Below are positions 47,314 to 56,831 of a stretch of 64,000 bases of DNA, one piece after another. Source of the DNA: Planctomycetaceae bacterium (lineage in GTDB: Bacteria; Planctomycetota; Planctomycetia; Pirellulales; Pirellulaceae); NCBI GenBank assembly GCA_016794985.1, contig JAEUIQ010000029.1, positions 1 to 64,000 of the forward strand. The letters are read 5' to 3'. The notes below the pieces were generated by a model. That model was not told the origin of the DNA. It searched no databases and was given only the letters and a program-made list of their open reading frames with translations. Numbering within the stretch: position 1 is the first letter of the stretch; every line of letters begins with the position of its first letter. A program made the position numbers and the translations under genes.

Positions 47314-48813
47314 ATGCAACCTCTCGCAAACGACCCTCGGCTAGAACAAATCGCTTGGCAAACGCGGCGACATTTTCTCAAAGCAGCGACTGGCGGTTTG
47401 GGCGCGGTTGCTTTGACATCGCTACTTCAGCGAGAGAATCAAGCCAGTGCAGACTCGAGTGCTCCGTCGCGCAACGACGACCCCCGCGATCCTGTCAATC
47501 CGCTCGCTCCACGCTCTCCCCATTTTGCCGCCAAAGCCAAGCGGGTTATCTACATTCATTGCACGGGTTCGCCACCGCACTTGGACATGTTCGATTACAA
47601 ACCTGAATTGGTGGCTCGCAATGGCCAAGACTGTCCGGATTCGTTTTTGGCAGGCCGAACGTTCGCGTTTACTTCCGGCGTGCCCAAATTGTTAGGCACG
47701 CCGCGAGCGTTCACTCAGCATGGTTCGCAGGGGATGTGGATGAGTGACGCGATTCCCAACTTTCATGGCGTCGCGGACGAAATCTGCTTGATCAAGTCGA
47801 TGTTCACCGAACAATTCAATCATGCCCCGGCCGAGTTGTTGTTGTACACCGGTTCACCACGTTCGGGACGACCTTCGCTGGGGTCTTGGGTCACTTACGG
47901 GTTAGGGTCCGAAAACGAAAACTTGCCTGGTTTCGTGGTCTTGATTTCCAGTGGCGTGCAACCCAACGGCGGCAAGAACTCGTTTGGCAGTGGGTTTTTG
48001 CCCAGCGTGTATCAAGGCGTGCAATGTCGCTCGCAGGGCGACCCAGTGTTGTATGTCTCGGACCCCGCAGGCATGAGTCGGGAATTGCGCCGCTTGAGTT
48101 TGGATGCAATCGGTGAATTGAATCAAAAGCAAGCCGCGGAAATGGGGCACCCAGAAACAATAACTCGAATTGCGCAATACGAATTGGCGTTTCGCATGCA
48201 AATGTCGGTGCCAGAGGTGATGGATATTTCGCAGGAACCCGCGGAGGTGCTGGCTGCGTACGGGGCCCAACCGGGAGCATCTAGTCTGGCCAATAACTGC
48301 CTGTTGGCGCGGCGTTTGGTCGAGCAAGGCGTACGCTACGTGCAGCTGTTTGATTGGGGCTGGGACTTTCATGGCACTGGGCCTGGCGAAGATATTCGCG
48401 ACGGTTTGACTAACAAATGCGCGACGATGGACAAGCCGGTTGCTGCGTTGATCAAGGACTTGAAACAGCGAGGCTTGTTGGATGACACCTTGATTGTTTG
48501 GGGTGGCGAATTTGGCAGAACGCCGTTTCGCGAAGGCCGAACGGCGGCCAGCAGTATCCTGGGCCGCGATCATTATCCCGACTGCTATTGTATGTTCTTA
48601 GCCGGCGGCGGAGTTCGCGGCGGTTTGACCTATGGTGAAACAGATGAACTGGGCTTTTCGGTGACGGAAAACAAAGTTCATGTCCATGATTTACAAGCCA
48701 CGATCTTGCATCAACTAGGTTTCGATCACACTCGCTTGACCTACCGCTTCCAAGGCCGCGACTATCGCTTGACGGATGTGCATGGGAATGTGGTACGTGA
48801 AATCATCAGTTAG
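47314..48813 (+). CDS. DUF1501 family protein with Tat signal
   Basis: A 499-residue member of the DUF1501 family, which is related to sulfatases and phosphatases of the alkaline-phosphatase fold. The N-terminus RRHFLKAATGGLGA (Arg18/Arg19) is a twin-arginine signal, so it is folded before export. Family motifs include HCTGSPPHLDMFDYKPEL, LLARRLVEQGVRYVQLFDWGWDFHG, and WGGEFGRTPF with a late GRDHYPDCY segment. It is co-transcribed with the PSCyt/DUF1553 gene, a frequent pair in planctomycetes. Substrate is unknown. Confidence 0.95.
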   Translation: MQPLANDPRLEQIAWQTRRHFLKAATGGLGAVALTSLLQRENQASADSSAPSRNDDPRDPVNPLAPRSPHFAAKAKRVIYIHCTGSPPHLDMFDYKPELVARNGQDCPDSFLAGRTFAFTSGVPKLLGTPRAFTQHGSQGMWMSDAIPNFHGVADEICLIKSMFTEQFNHAPAELLLYTGSPRSGRPSLGSWVTYGLGSENENLPGFVVLISSGVQPNGGKNSFGSGFLPSVYQGVQCRSQGDPVLYVSDPAGMSRELRRLSLDAIGELNQKQAAEMGHPETITRIAQYELAFRMQMSVPEVMDISQEPAEVLAAYGAQPGASSLANNCLLARRLVEQGVRYVQLFDWGWDFHGTGPGEDIRDGLTNKCATMDKPVAALIKDLKQRGLLDDTLIVWGGEFGRTPFREGRTAASSILGRDHYPDCYCMFLAGGGVRGGLTYGETDELGFSVTENKVHVHDLQATILHQLGFDHTRLTYRFQGRDYRLTDVHGNVVREIIS

Positions 48814-48856
48814 TGTGATCGATCGCGCGACCCGTTCGAAGTATGGGGGATTGTAA

Positions 48857-49804
48857 ATGACGGAGTACGATTTGCCATGGAAAGAAATTTTTGATTCGTA
48901 CTTGCAAGATTTCATGCAATTGTGTTTGCCGGAGGGTTATGAACTGATTGATTGGCATGCCCCGGTGGAGAATCAAGAGCAAGAACTGCCCAGGCTGTTT
49001 CCAGAGAGTCTGAGCGAAGGGCGGGTGGCCGACAAGCTTTTTCGTGTGCGAATCAAGGGGCAGTCGCAGCCGACGTGGGTAATGATCCATACCGAAGTAC
49101 AGGTGTCGCGCACGCCAGATTTCGCACAACGGATGTTTGTCTGCTACTATCGGATTCTAGATCGTTTTCGGGAACCAGTCGTATGCATCGGTGTGATTGC
49201 CGACAAATCCAAAAAATGGCGGCCGAACCTATGGAAACAATCCGTGATGAAGTGCCAAGTCCAGTTTGACTTTCCCATTGTGAAGTTGAACGACTACTCG
49301 GGGCGACTAGAAGAACTGGAAGTCTCCGATAATCCGTTTGCCACCGTGATCTTGGCTCATTTGCTCTCACAGGCCTCAGCTAAGGAGCCTGAAGCTCGGT
49401 TTCGCTTTAAAGTGGAGTTGGTTCGACGTTTGTACGATAAACTTTGGGAGGCAGAGGATATTCGTCGTTTGTTTCGGTTTATTGATTGGGTATTGGACTT
49501 GCCCAGGGACTTTGCGGTACAATTTAAGGACCACGTTCACCAAATCGAAATGGAGAAACAAATGCCCTACATAACATCGATTGAAAAGTTAGCCAAGTTG
49601 GAGGGCGAAGCCATTGGCGAGACACGTGGTGAAGCACGAGGTGAAGCACGTGGGGATGCCCGCGGACAAACCAAAGGCAAAATCAAAACGTTTCAGGAGC
49701 TTTTGGGACTGGCTATTTCCTCAGACTCCGAGCTGGATTCGCTCACCGACGAAGCCAGAGAAAAGCTCTTGCTTGAACTTCGACAAAGTTTTGCCGCACG
49801 GTAG
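48857..49804 (+). CDS. Rpn family recombination-promoting nuclease / PD-(D/E)XK transposase-like protein
   Basis: A 315-residue protein of the Rpn/PDDEXK family. The N-terminal domain (about 1-220) has LSEGRVADKLFRVRIKG, then WVMIHTEVQVSR with the core Glu-x-Gln, and the RMFVCYYRILDRF helix. The C-terminus is a run of GEARGE units followed by a conserved LDSLTDEAREKLLLEL end. RpnA-type proteins in E. coli are DNA nucleases that raise RecA-independent recombination. It starts at ATG 48857 after a GGGGG site, 43 bases after DUF1501, so it may be transcribed with it. Its last 83 bases (49728-49810) recur at 59575-59657. Confidence 0.85.
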   Translation: MTEYDLPWKEIFDSYLQDFMQLCLPEGYELIDWHAPVENQEQELPRLFPESLSEGRVADKLFRVRIKGQSQPTWVMIHTEVQVSRTPDFAQRMFVCYYRILDRFREPVVCIGVIADKSKKWRPNLWKQSVMKCQVQFDFPIVKLNDYSGRLEELEVSDNPFATVILAHLLSQASAKEPEARFRFKVELVRRLYDKLWEAEDIRRLFRFIDWVLDLPRDFAVQFKDHVHQIEMEKQMPYITSIEKLAKLEGEAIGETRGEARGEARGDARGQTKGKIKTFQELLGLAISSDSELDSLTDEAREKLLLELRQSFAAR

Positions 49805-49810
49805 CTTGAA
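49728..49810 (+). repeat. 83-bp direct repeat, copy 1 (3' end of the Rpn gene)
   Basis: Identical at 80 of 83 positions to 59575-59657 on the same strand, about 9.8 kb away. It covers the last 25 codons and stop of the Rpn gene and a few bases beyond. Confidence 0.9.
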
Positions 49811-49877
49811 CGGCCGGTGTGCGTTCCCGTTCAAAAAAATTGGCTTCATTGACCAGGTACACAGTGTTGAGACATAC

Positions 49878-52800
49878 CTAATCTTCCTTTCTGGTTGGAG
49901 GTTGTAGCCTGTCAATTAGCTCCTTAAACTCTGGTTCCCCGAGTAGTGGTTGCAAGTCTTGTTCGTTCTGAAGTTGATCCCTGCGGTCGAACCCAAGTTG
50001 AATGGCACGTTTTAGCGATTGGCGAGCTAGAGACTTGAATTCCTCGGCTCGGTCCGGGACCTTCGTACTGGCTGCTGTGTAGACTTTGCTTAGGCCGATG
50101 TAGTGATACTTACTTAACTCCGACTCTTGAGAAAGAGCGTTTGTCTTGCTAAGTCCGTCTTCGATTTGCCCTGCTCCCAATAAAGAATAGGCCTGTTGAA
50201 TTCTGAACTCGGTGCGATCGTTGTCGCGACAGAATTTCAAAGCTTGCTCCCAATCGGATGCGGCTTCGGCAAATCGCTGCTTCTTATTTAGCAATTCTGC
50301 TCGCGCTTGGTAACCCACAGCAAGCTGAATCTGGACGGGCGTATGCGTCGTATCTCGCTCGTAGGTTCTCAACAGTGTTTCGATGGACCGATTCAGTGAC
50401 TCCAGGGAATCATCGGCCAAGCCTTGATCGTATTGCAGTTCCGCGCGGATTCGAAAACCAAGACCTAGCCCCGAATGATACTTCAGGACCGAATCGTTTT
50501 TCTGTGTCAAGCGGTTAAACACGTCGATCGATTGGTTGATGCAGGCCGTGGCTTCATCCAACCGCTTCAGATATCGCAGGGTATTGGCCTGATTGCGAAG
50601 TGTTCGGGCTAATTCGTAAGAGTAGTTTTCGATGGACGGAAATTCTTCGACCAAATCCTGCTGGATTCCGACGGCTTTCTCCAGGTAGACAATGCTCGCT
50701 TCGTCTTGTTGATAATCGGAAAGTGTGACACCAAATTCGCTGTTCAATCTAGCCAGCTCAAATGCTCTCTTCTTGTCATTGGGAACTTGGGCTACTAACC
50801 ATTCGAACTCGGCAATCGCTTGCTGATAATACTTTGTGGTTTGGTCCCGTTGATTCTGGCGAAAGGCCACCGTTGCCAGGCTCCATAAACAACCAGCTTT
50901 GGATTCGCGTAGTGCTTCGTTTTCTGGGTCACTTTCACTCATTTCTTGTTGAATTTCCAGAGCCTTGGAGTAAGCCGCGAAACTGTCATCCAACTGCCCC
51001 AGATCTCGTTGGACATTGCCGACACTAATTAGAGACTTAGCCAGTCGGTTTCGCGAGTCAGAGTCAGCTTGGTCCGCATTGTCGATCGAGGTAAACAGAT
51101 CGACAGCGTTTTGAAAATTGACAGCGGCATCAGTTCGCCGCCCGTTCTCTCTGAGGCTGCCTCCTAGGTTTTGGTAGCTGATGGCTAGTCGCTTGCGAAA
51201 ATCTCGGTCATTGGGATGACTGTCATACAGGTCTTTCCAAATGTCTACCGCTTGCTGATCGCTTGCGACGGCTTGCTGGATCATTCCCAAGCGAAATTGA
51301 ATGATCGCGAGATTGCTGGCCCCTTGGGCGCGCATCTTGCGAGCTTCGATCGTATCGCCCTTGGAGGTCGCAAACGATTCCCACTGTTTCATTGCATCGA
51401 GCAAGACCTTGCGCTCGACCTCGTTAATCTCAGTTCGACTTCCCAGCAAATCCTCCATTAAATTGGAAGTAAAAGATTGCAGGGCATCGAGCGCTTGTTG
51501 ATTGGCCGCCTGCGCGAGCCTCCGCTGACGAGTTTCTTCGATTCTGGCATTTTCGGCTTCCTCGGCTTTTCCCACGGCACGGATTCGCTGCCGATTGGCC
51601 TCGAACATCCCCAAACTAGTCCCCAAGATGCCGCCAAGAAGTGACACGCTGACCAAACTCGTGGCAATCACAAGTCCTTTGTTCCGACGAACAAATTTCG
51701 ATAGCCGATAGGCGGTAGATGCTGGTCTAGCTTCGACGGTTTCCCCGGCCAAAAACCGCTGGATATCGCGGCCCAAGCCATTGGCCGTTTCGTAACGTCG
51801 GTCACGACTCTTCTCCAGACACTTCATGACCACCCAATCGAGTTCACCCTTAAGCAAGGCTGTCAGCTTGCGCGGGTCAATTTTTCGAGTGGCTGCCAAG
51901 GAAGGCAATGCCTCGTTGGTCGACAGTCGCGTGCTGGGCTTGGACGGTTCGTCTTCCTTAATCACGCGAATCATCTCACCGATTCCTGCCGCTCTAAGCC
52001 GTTTTCGATCAATCGGTCGCAAACCGGTGAGCAATTCATAGAGCACGACGCCCAGCGAGTAGATGTCCGCGCGTGTGTCGATATCAACTCCGGAGTATCC
52101 CGCTTGTTCGGGGGACATGTACTCGAGTGTTCCAATCACCGCACCGAGTTCCGTTGCGAGCGATTCATCGAGGAGGCTATCTCCAATTGCTTTCGCAACG
52201 CCGAAGTCAATCACCTTTGGAATCGGACGGCCGTCGATCGAAGTGACCAAAATGTTGGCCGGTTTCAAGTCGCGATGCACGATCCCTTTTTGATGGGCAT
52301 GTTGGATAGCATTGCATATAAGGACAAATAGTTCCAACCGTTCATTGGTCGTTAGCTTGGCTTCGTCAGCAAACTTGGTCAGCGGCAAGCCGTTGACCAA
52401 TTCCATTATAAAGAATGGTTGCCCGGTTGGAGTAACACCCGCGTCAAGGACTTTGGCGATGTTAGGATGATCCATCATAGCCAGCGCCTGCCGTTCATTC
52501 TCGAAGCGAGTGATGACGGCTTTGGTGTCCATGCCCGCTTTGATAATCTTGATCGCTACCTCTCGACGGATGGGTTCGACTTGTTCGGCTCGCCACACCG
52601 ATCCCATGCCTCCTGAACCGATCTCCTCGATAAGCCGGTAGGGTCCATACGATTGCTGGATTTCGAACGCTGAAGACGCTGCGGTTGTTGGATTGCCGGA
52701 GAATTCTTGAGTGACGGCCTGTTCATCCAGTGCTGCTGGCGTCACCACGGTCACCAAGCCCGTTCGAGCCAAGACTTTTTCCAGCGACAATATCCGCTGG

Positions 52801-52925
52801 ATGGCTGCGATTTTTACGAGGTCACCTTGGTACACCCGCTCCAAATATTCTTGACGCTCGTTTGCATCTTCGATTTGCAAGACACTAATGAGGATTTCGG
52901 TTTCATTCATGTTGGCTCGCGACAT
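49878..52925 (-). CDS. Membrane-bound Ser/Thr protein kinase with TPR repeats
   Basis: This 1015-residue protein is a Hanks-type kinase. Kinase domain is about residues 95-380, with the glycine loop GSGGMG (103-108), Lys126 (VAIKI), the catalytic HRDLKPAN (217-224, Asp219), DFG (240-242) and the GTLEYMSPEQAG activation segment. One transmembrane helix lies near 430-455 (GLVIATSLVSVSLLGGILG). The rest is a helical region with Ala/Glu/Arg-rich coiled coil and tetratricopeptide repeats, presumably outside the cytoplasm, able to bind partners. Starts at 52925 (MSRANMNETEI) and 52910 are both possible; no strong ribosome binding site is seen. Such kinases with TPR tails are common in planctomycetes and often lie near ECF sigma factors, one of which is at 58742. 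Confidence 0.92.
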   Translation of the reverse strand: MSRANMNETEILISVLQIEDANERQEYLERVYQGDLVKIAAIQRILSLEKVLARTGLVTVVTPAALDEQAVTQEFSGNPTTAASSAFEIQQSYGPYRLIEEIGSGGMGSVWRAEQVEPIRREVAIKIIKAGMDTKAVITRFENERQALAMMDHPNIAKVLDAGVTPTGQPFFIMELVNGLPLTKFADEAKLTTNERLELFVLICNAIQHAHQKGIVHRDLKPANILVTSIDGRPIPKVIDFGVAKAIGDSLLDESLATELGAVIGTLEYMSPEQAGYSGVDIDTRADIYSLGVVLYELLTGLRPIDRKRLRAAGIGEMIRVIKEDEPSKPSTRLSTNEALPSLAATRKIDPRKLTALLKGELDWVVMKCLEKSRDRRYETANGLGRDIQRFLAGETVEARPASTAYRLSKFVRRNKGLVIATSLVSVSLLGGILGTSLGMFEANRQRIRAVGKAEEAENARIEETRQRRLAQAANQQALDALQSFTSNLMEDLLGSRTEINEVERKVLLDAMKQWESFATSKGDTIEARKMRAQGASNLAIIQFRLGMIQQAVASDQQAVDIWKDLYDSHPNDRDFRKRLAISYQNLGGSLRENGRRTDAAVNFQNAVDLFTSIDNADQADSDSRNRLAKSLISVGNVQRDLGQLDDSFAAYSKALEIQQEMSESDPENEALRESKAGCLWSLATVAFRQNQRDQTTKYYQQAIAEFEWLVAQVPNDKKRAFELARLNSEFGVTLSDYQQDEASIVYLEKAVGIQQDLVEEFPSIENYSYELARTLRNQANTLRYLKRLDEATACINQSIDVFNRLTQKNDSVLKYHSGLGLGFRIRAELQYDQGLADDSLESLNRSIETLLRTYERDTTHTPVQIQLAVGYQARAELLNKKQRFAEAASDWEQALKFCRDNDRTEFRIQQAYSLLGAGQIEDGLSKTNALSQESELSKYHYIGLSKVYTAASTKVPDRAEEFKSLARQSLKRAIQLGFDRRDQLQNEQDLQPLLGEPEFKELIDRLQPPTRKED

Positions 52926-53053
52926 TGACTTCGGGGTGTCGAACCCTAGTCCGCCGCTGGCTGCTTCTTGCAGCAACGATGGCACTGGTTTCGCACCTAT
53001 TGTAGGTTAATGCAACCGAGCATTCCACCCGAACGGTTCCCTGTCCCTGTGGC

Positions 53054-55111
53054 TCATTCGTCTGCTGTGTCTGAATCGGCGGCAATCGGCCGAGATTCCC
53101 GTTCAAGTCGCCGCAAATCGGGCAAGAATTTTAAGTAAAACCCGGCGACATGCTGGATGGTGTCCACGCGGAACCATTGCCGAGTATGCTTGAAGCGAAT
53201 CCCTCCCAAGCTCATTTCGGGATTTGGTACCGCGTAGACCGACTCGGGCGTGTTGGCCAAATGCAACGTCGCCCATGCCAGTTTCTTGAGCGCCGAGAGG
53301 AATCGTTCGCTCCTCGCTGAATCCCCCACTTTGACGGCCAACTGATAGCCTGCTAAGAGCCCTTCTGCCCGAGCGCCATCCGCAAAGGGAAAGTCACCGT
53401 ATTCGTAGTAAAACGAGCCGCAGTAGTCGAAGTAAAGAGCGTCTGTCTCGTGATACATGTGAGACACCATCTGCTCCGCATCCTCGAAAACAAAGTCCCT
53501 CGCTCCGTCCCAGCGTAACTCAGGCACATCCCACAGATCATTGATTGCCATCATCAACCAGGAATCCGACGGCAATTCGGCGAACTGATCGGGATACAAT
53601 TGTGGTCGTTCTTCAATTAGAAAGCGAAGTGCCGATTTGATTTTCGTTTGCATAACCACCTTCTCTGCGGGACTGGCCGAGTTCTTGTAGTATGCCACCA
53701 AACCGCAAAGTGCTTCGCCGGGATAAAAGAAGGAAAACAGTTCGCGGTTCCGCTCCCGGTCCACTCGCTTATCGAGATAGACATGGTAGTAGATAAATTC
53801 GCCATCGTCCTGGATTTCCGACAACAGGTGAGTGACCAGCAAGCGTTCGATTTCTGCAAACGAGTTATCACCAGACAATCGCCGATATTCTGACAGAACG
53901 TACAAATAAATTCCGCTGCCGCCTAACTTGCCTTTGCGATTGTAGTACACATAAGCTGCCGGATTGCCGGCGTTCGTTTCATAACGAACCAAATGTTGTG
54001 ACAAGTACTCGTGAGCCTTTTTTACGGCGGTCAATCGGCTGCGATCTCCGGTCTCCATAAAGTCCAGCAGCAATAACAGTGCTCCACCGCTGTGTCGCAG
54101 ATCATTGTAGTAAGGATTGTTGACCACATCGCGATCCGGATGTTGATGATCCTTGTAAGAGTCGCTCGCCGCGTCGTAGTAGTATCGGAAGCGACCGTCC
54201 GGTAGTTGGGTGCGAACCAAAAAGTCGGAGCCGGCCAACGCCGTAGACCGCAATTGATCAGAGCGGAACGGCGGCTGGATCGGATGCCCACGAAACAGTC
54301 GCAACCATCGATCCTCATAGCTGATATAACTTTGCGATCGAAACCGACTCAGATGGATCACGGATTGCCGAGGCGAGGGAAACGATCGCTCGACCACGGC
54401 CAGCAACTGGTCGATGGTCAAGAGCGATTCGATGTAGGCGTCGCCGGGCAAGAAGTAAACGGTCTTTTTGCCATCGCTGGCCATGATGCCATCTACGCCC
54501 ATTTCAAACCGCGTTTCGTCAGTCGACGTTTGTGATAGTTGTCGTACCTTGACGGGCAGTGGTTCATGGCTGATGAAGTCGAGCTGCAATCGTGCTTTGG
54601 CAGGGTCGGCCAGTGTAAATTTGGCGAGACGTGGATGCTTGGCGGACCGCGTGACAACATTGTGGATATCGCCCCATCCGTCATCGCGAGTCGAAACAGC
54701 TTTGAACGAACTGTGGCCCGGTTGGTAGACCTTTAGCACAAATCCGAAGTACTGTTGTGGAAAAGAGCTGACGCGATACGCCGCCTCCAAAGCTGAGCCA
54801 GTCCGTGGTATTTGCTGGCCCGATTGCAAGACTCGGCGCAGCTCCCGCAAAAACTTCTGATCGGTTTCCTGATGGGCCTGTTCGGCGATAGACATGTGCT
54901 GTTCCCTACTCGGCTCGCTGTCGCTTCGTTCTTGGCCGCGAACGGATCGGTCCATAGGTTCCTCCACGTTTGGTGTGGTCTGATTTTGTCGATCCACACG
55001 CATCGATTTCGCACCGTCGACAGTCTGGCGATTAAATAACCCACGTCCCCAAACACCAACTCCAATGAAAGTCAAGGCGATCAAAGCCAACGTGATTTGT
55101 GTAGTTTTCAT
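53054..55111 (-). CDS. Exported alpha/alpha-toroid-like protein with possible AMMECR1-like segment
   Basis: I do not recognise a named family with certainty. The 685-residue protein starts MKTTQITLALIALTFIGVGVW, a signal peptide or membrane anchor. A segment at about 115-245 (DGWGDIHNVVTRSAKHPR, then MGVDGIMASDGKKTVYFLPG) has a layout like AMMECR1 domains. From about 285 the sequence reads like a six-hairpin toroid: repeated helices with LPDGRFRYYYD, LRHSGGALLLLLD, SGIYLYVLSEYRRL, FFYPGEALCGLVAYY and DGARAEGLLAGYQLAV. This resembles glycan-processing toroids. Its start overlaps the HTTM gene stop by four bases (ATGA), so the two are translationally coupled and probably act together. Confidence 0.6.
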   Translation of the reverse strand: MKTTQITLALIALTFIGVGVWGRGLFNRQTVDGAKSMRVDRQNQTTPNVEEPMDRSVRGQERSDSEPSREQHMSIAEQAHQETDQKFLRELRRVLQSGQQIPRTGSALEAAYRVSSFPQQYFGFVLKVYQPGHSSFKAVSTRDDGWGDIHNVVTRSAKHPRLAKFTLADPAKARLQLDFISHEPLPVKVRQLSQTSTDETRFEMGVDGIMASDGKKTVYFLPGDAYIESLLTIDQLLAVVERSFPSPRQSVIHLSRFRSQSYISYEDRWLRLFRGHPIQPPFRSDQLRSTALAGSDFLVRTQLPDGRFRYYYDAASDSYKDHQHPDRDVVNNPYYNDLRHSGGALLLLLDFMETGDRSRLTAVKKAHEYLSQHLVRYETNAGNPAAYVYYNRKGKLGGSGIYLYVLSEYRRLSGDNSFAEIERLLVTHLLSEIQDDGEFIYYHVYLDKRVDRERNRELFSFFYPGEALCGLVAYYKNSASPAEKVVMQTKIKSALRFLIEERPQLYPDQFAELPSDSWLMMAINDLWDVPELRWDGARDFVFEDAEQMVSHMYHETDALYFDYCGSFYYEYGDFPFADGARAEGLLAGYQLAVKVGDSARSERFLSALKKLAWATLHLANTPESVYAVPNPEMSLGGIRFKHTRQWFRVDTIQHVAGFYLKFLPDLRRLERESRPIAADSDTADE

Positions 55112-56691
55112 GGCGACTCCTGTGGTGTTGGTTTAGCGAGATAGGTGTGCACCAATCGACGATTCAAAGTCGATTGATTTTCCGGTAAAGTTCGCTCAAC
55201 GAAGAAATAGATATCCAGGCGTTCGATCTGTTGGGCCGCAGAATGCGTGTTGTTCCATTCCTTCACTGCGTACTCGGCGAATGAGGCACGAAGGGCTTTG
55301 GGATGGCCTCGTGACACAAGCTTCATCAGGAATTTTCGCCACCGAAAATTCGGAAACATCCCTGCGATGTCGTTTGGCTTGTCCCAGTTCACTTCGGCTC
55401 CACCTCGGAACAAATCCACTTCGCGACCATCCGCCGTTTTCGCAACCATCACATACCAACCATCAAAGTCCGAAGGCTCGGGCGCGTACATGCCCCATCG
55501 TTGATCCAATCGCATGACATAGCCAATCGTTCGCCATGATGACGGCAGTCCCCACTGGGTATGTAGCGTGCCTACGTTCCACCAAACGACGTAGACCGTG
55601 AACGCCAACACGATGACGTGACCAATCAACGAGCTGAAAGTAGTTGAGCGTCTCTGGATCAAAGGTTGATTCGCGCCGCGAACCGCGTCATTCCGTCCAA
55701 CGGATTGGAATCCCAGCGACTGGACCAACAAGAATCCCGAGCGGCTGCAGGTTTTAGGCACGACCATCCAAAAGGCCGCCGGCAAGAACGGAAGTAGCGC
55801 CACAAGGTTGACCCACGGAAAGATGCCGATGCGGATCGTGCTGATGATTCCCACATGCAAACTGGCCAGCAACACGATGGCCACCATGCGGGAGACTTTC
55901 GGAACGGGTATGCCCAGCAACAGCAGCGGAGCAAGATACTCCAAGACCATCGTGGCATGGGTCAAGAACTGCAAGAGATCAGGGTACGCTAACAACTGTT
56001 GCGACCATGGGTAGTTCATGTGTTCGAGACGAAGCGCAAAATACAAGGCTTGGCCGTTGTGCCATGCATCGCCCGTCTTCATCAGGGCAGTGATAAAATA
56101 CATTCCAGCGACTTGCAGAAACAACGCGCCCACGGCTGGCGAACACGCCGAGGACGGGATCGATAACTCATCCTCAGAGCCCGGATCGCGTGTGGTCTGC
56201 GGCATCCACTGGGCCAACCAGCCCCACGGCAGGAAGATCGCCCAAAACAACAACATTCGCAGCAGCGAATCTCCTAGGGAGAGTACTTGCGGATTTCGTG
56301 TATGCAACGAGCCGATCAGAACAAACGCCATAACAAGTGATAGTCGCGTTCTATACCCCAACATGATGCCTAGGCCACTTGTTGCCAGTGTCAGCAACGT
56401 CAAATAGGCCAACCAAGGATCATCGGACGCCAAGTTCAAGCACAGCGGGTATCGCGAGCCAAATTCTTGCAGCCACAAATCGCGAGGTAGAACTCCTTGT
56501 GCGGTGTAAAATGCCATCACATCACCGACTCGAGACAACGCATCCCAAATCAAAATCAAGCCCAGCCCGATTCGAAACGCCAGCAGCGAACGCCAATCGA
56601 TTCCAACTTGATTTACAAATTGGTTGAAGTATCGCCAAGACAGTCCGTGGGAAGCTTGGATGGGCGCAGCCGCGACAGACGAAGTTGCCAT
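55108..56691 (-). CDS. HTTM domain membrane protein (vitamin K-dependent gamma-carboxylase-like)
   Basis: A 527-residue membrane protein of the HTTM class, related to the membrane part of vitamin K-dependent gamma-glutamyl carboxylase. Visible features are FRIGLGLILIWDALSRVGD in the first helix, the SLGDSLLRMLLFWAIFLPW helix and LEYLAPLLLLGIPVP, with about 10 transmembrane segments and a C-terminal soluble part (RLDQRWGMYAPEPSDFDGWYVMVAKTADGREVDLFRGG). Bacterial members are not functionally defined. Start 56691 has GGGAG six bases upstream; the next gene overlaps by four bases. Confidence 0.85.
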   Translation of the reverse strand: MATSSVAAAPIQASHGLSWRYFNQFVNQVGIDWRSLLAFRIGLGLILIWDALSRVGDVMAFYTAQGVLPRDLWLQEFGSRYPLCLNLASDDPWLAYLTLLTLATSGLGIMLGYRTRLSLVMAFVLIGSLHTRNPQVLSLGDSLLRMLLFWAIFLPWGWLAQWMPQTTRDPGSEDELSIPSSACSPAVGALFLQVAGMYFITALMKTGDAWHNGQALYFALRLEHMNYPWSQQLLAYPDLLQFLTHATMVLEYLAPLLLLGIPVPKVSRMVAIVLLASLHVGIISTIRIGIFPWVNLVALLPFLPAAFWMVVPKTCSRSGFLLVQSLGFQSVGRNDAVRGANQPLIQRRSTTFSSLIGHVIVLAFTVYVVWWNVGTLHTQWGLPSSWRTIGYVMRLDQRWGMYAPEPSDFDGWYVMVAKTADGREVDLFRGGAEVNWDKPNDIAGMFPNFRWRKFLMKLVSRGHPKALRASFAEYAVKEWNNTHSAAQQIERLDIYFFVERTLPENQSTLNRRLVHTYLAKPTPQESP

Positions 56692-56831
56692 CGAACGCTC
56701 CCGAGGCGCGAAAGTTAACAAAAGAAGTGCGTCAGCCTAGATGCAAGCAAGGTCCGCAGACGAGGCATGCCAAGGACGACAGCCTCGCTTACCAATCGAC
56801 GCAGTGATCTCGCTCGTTCCGCTACGTCTAA

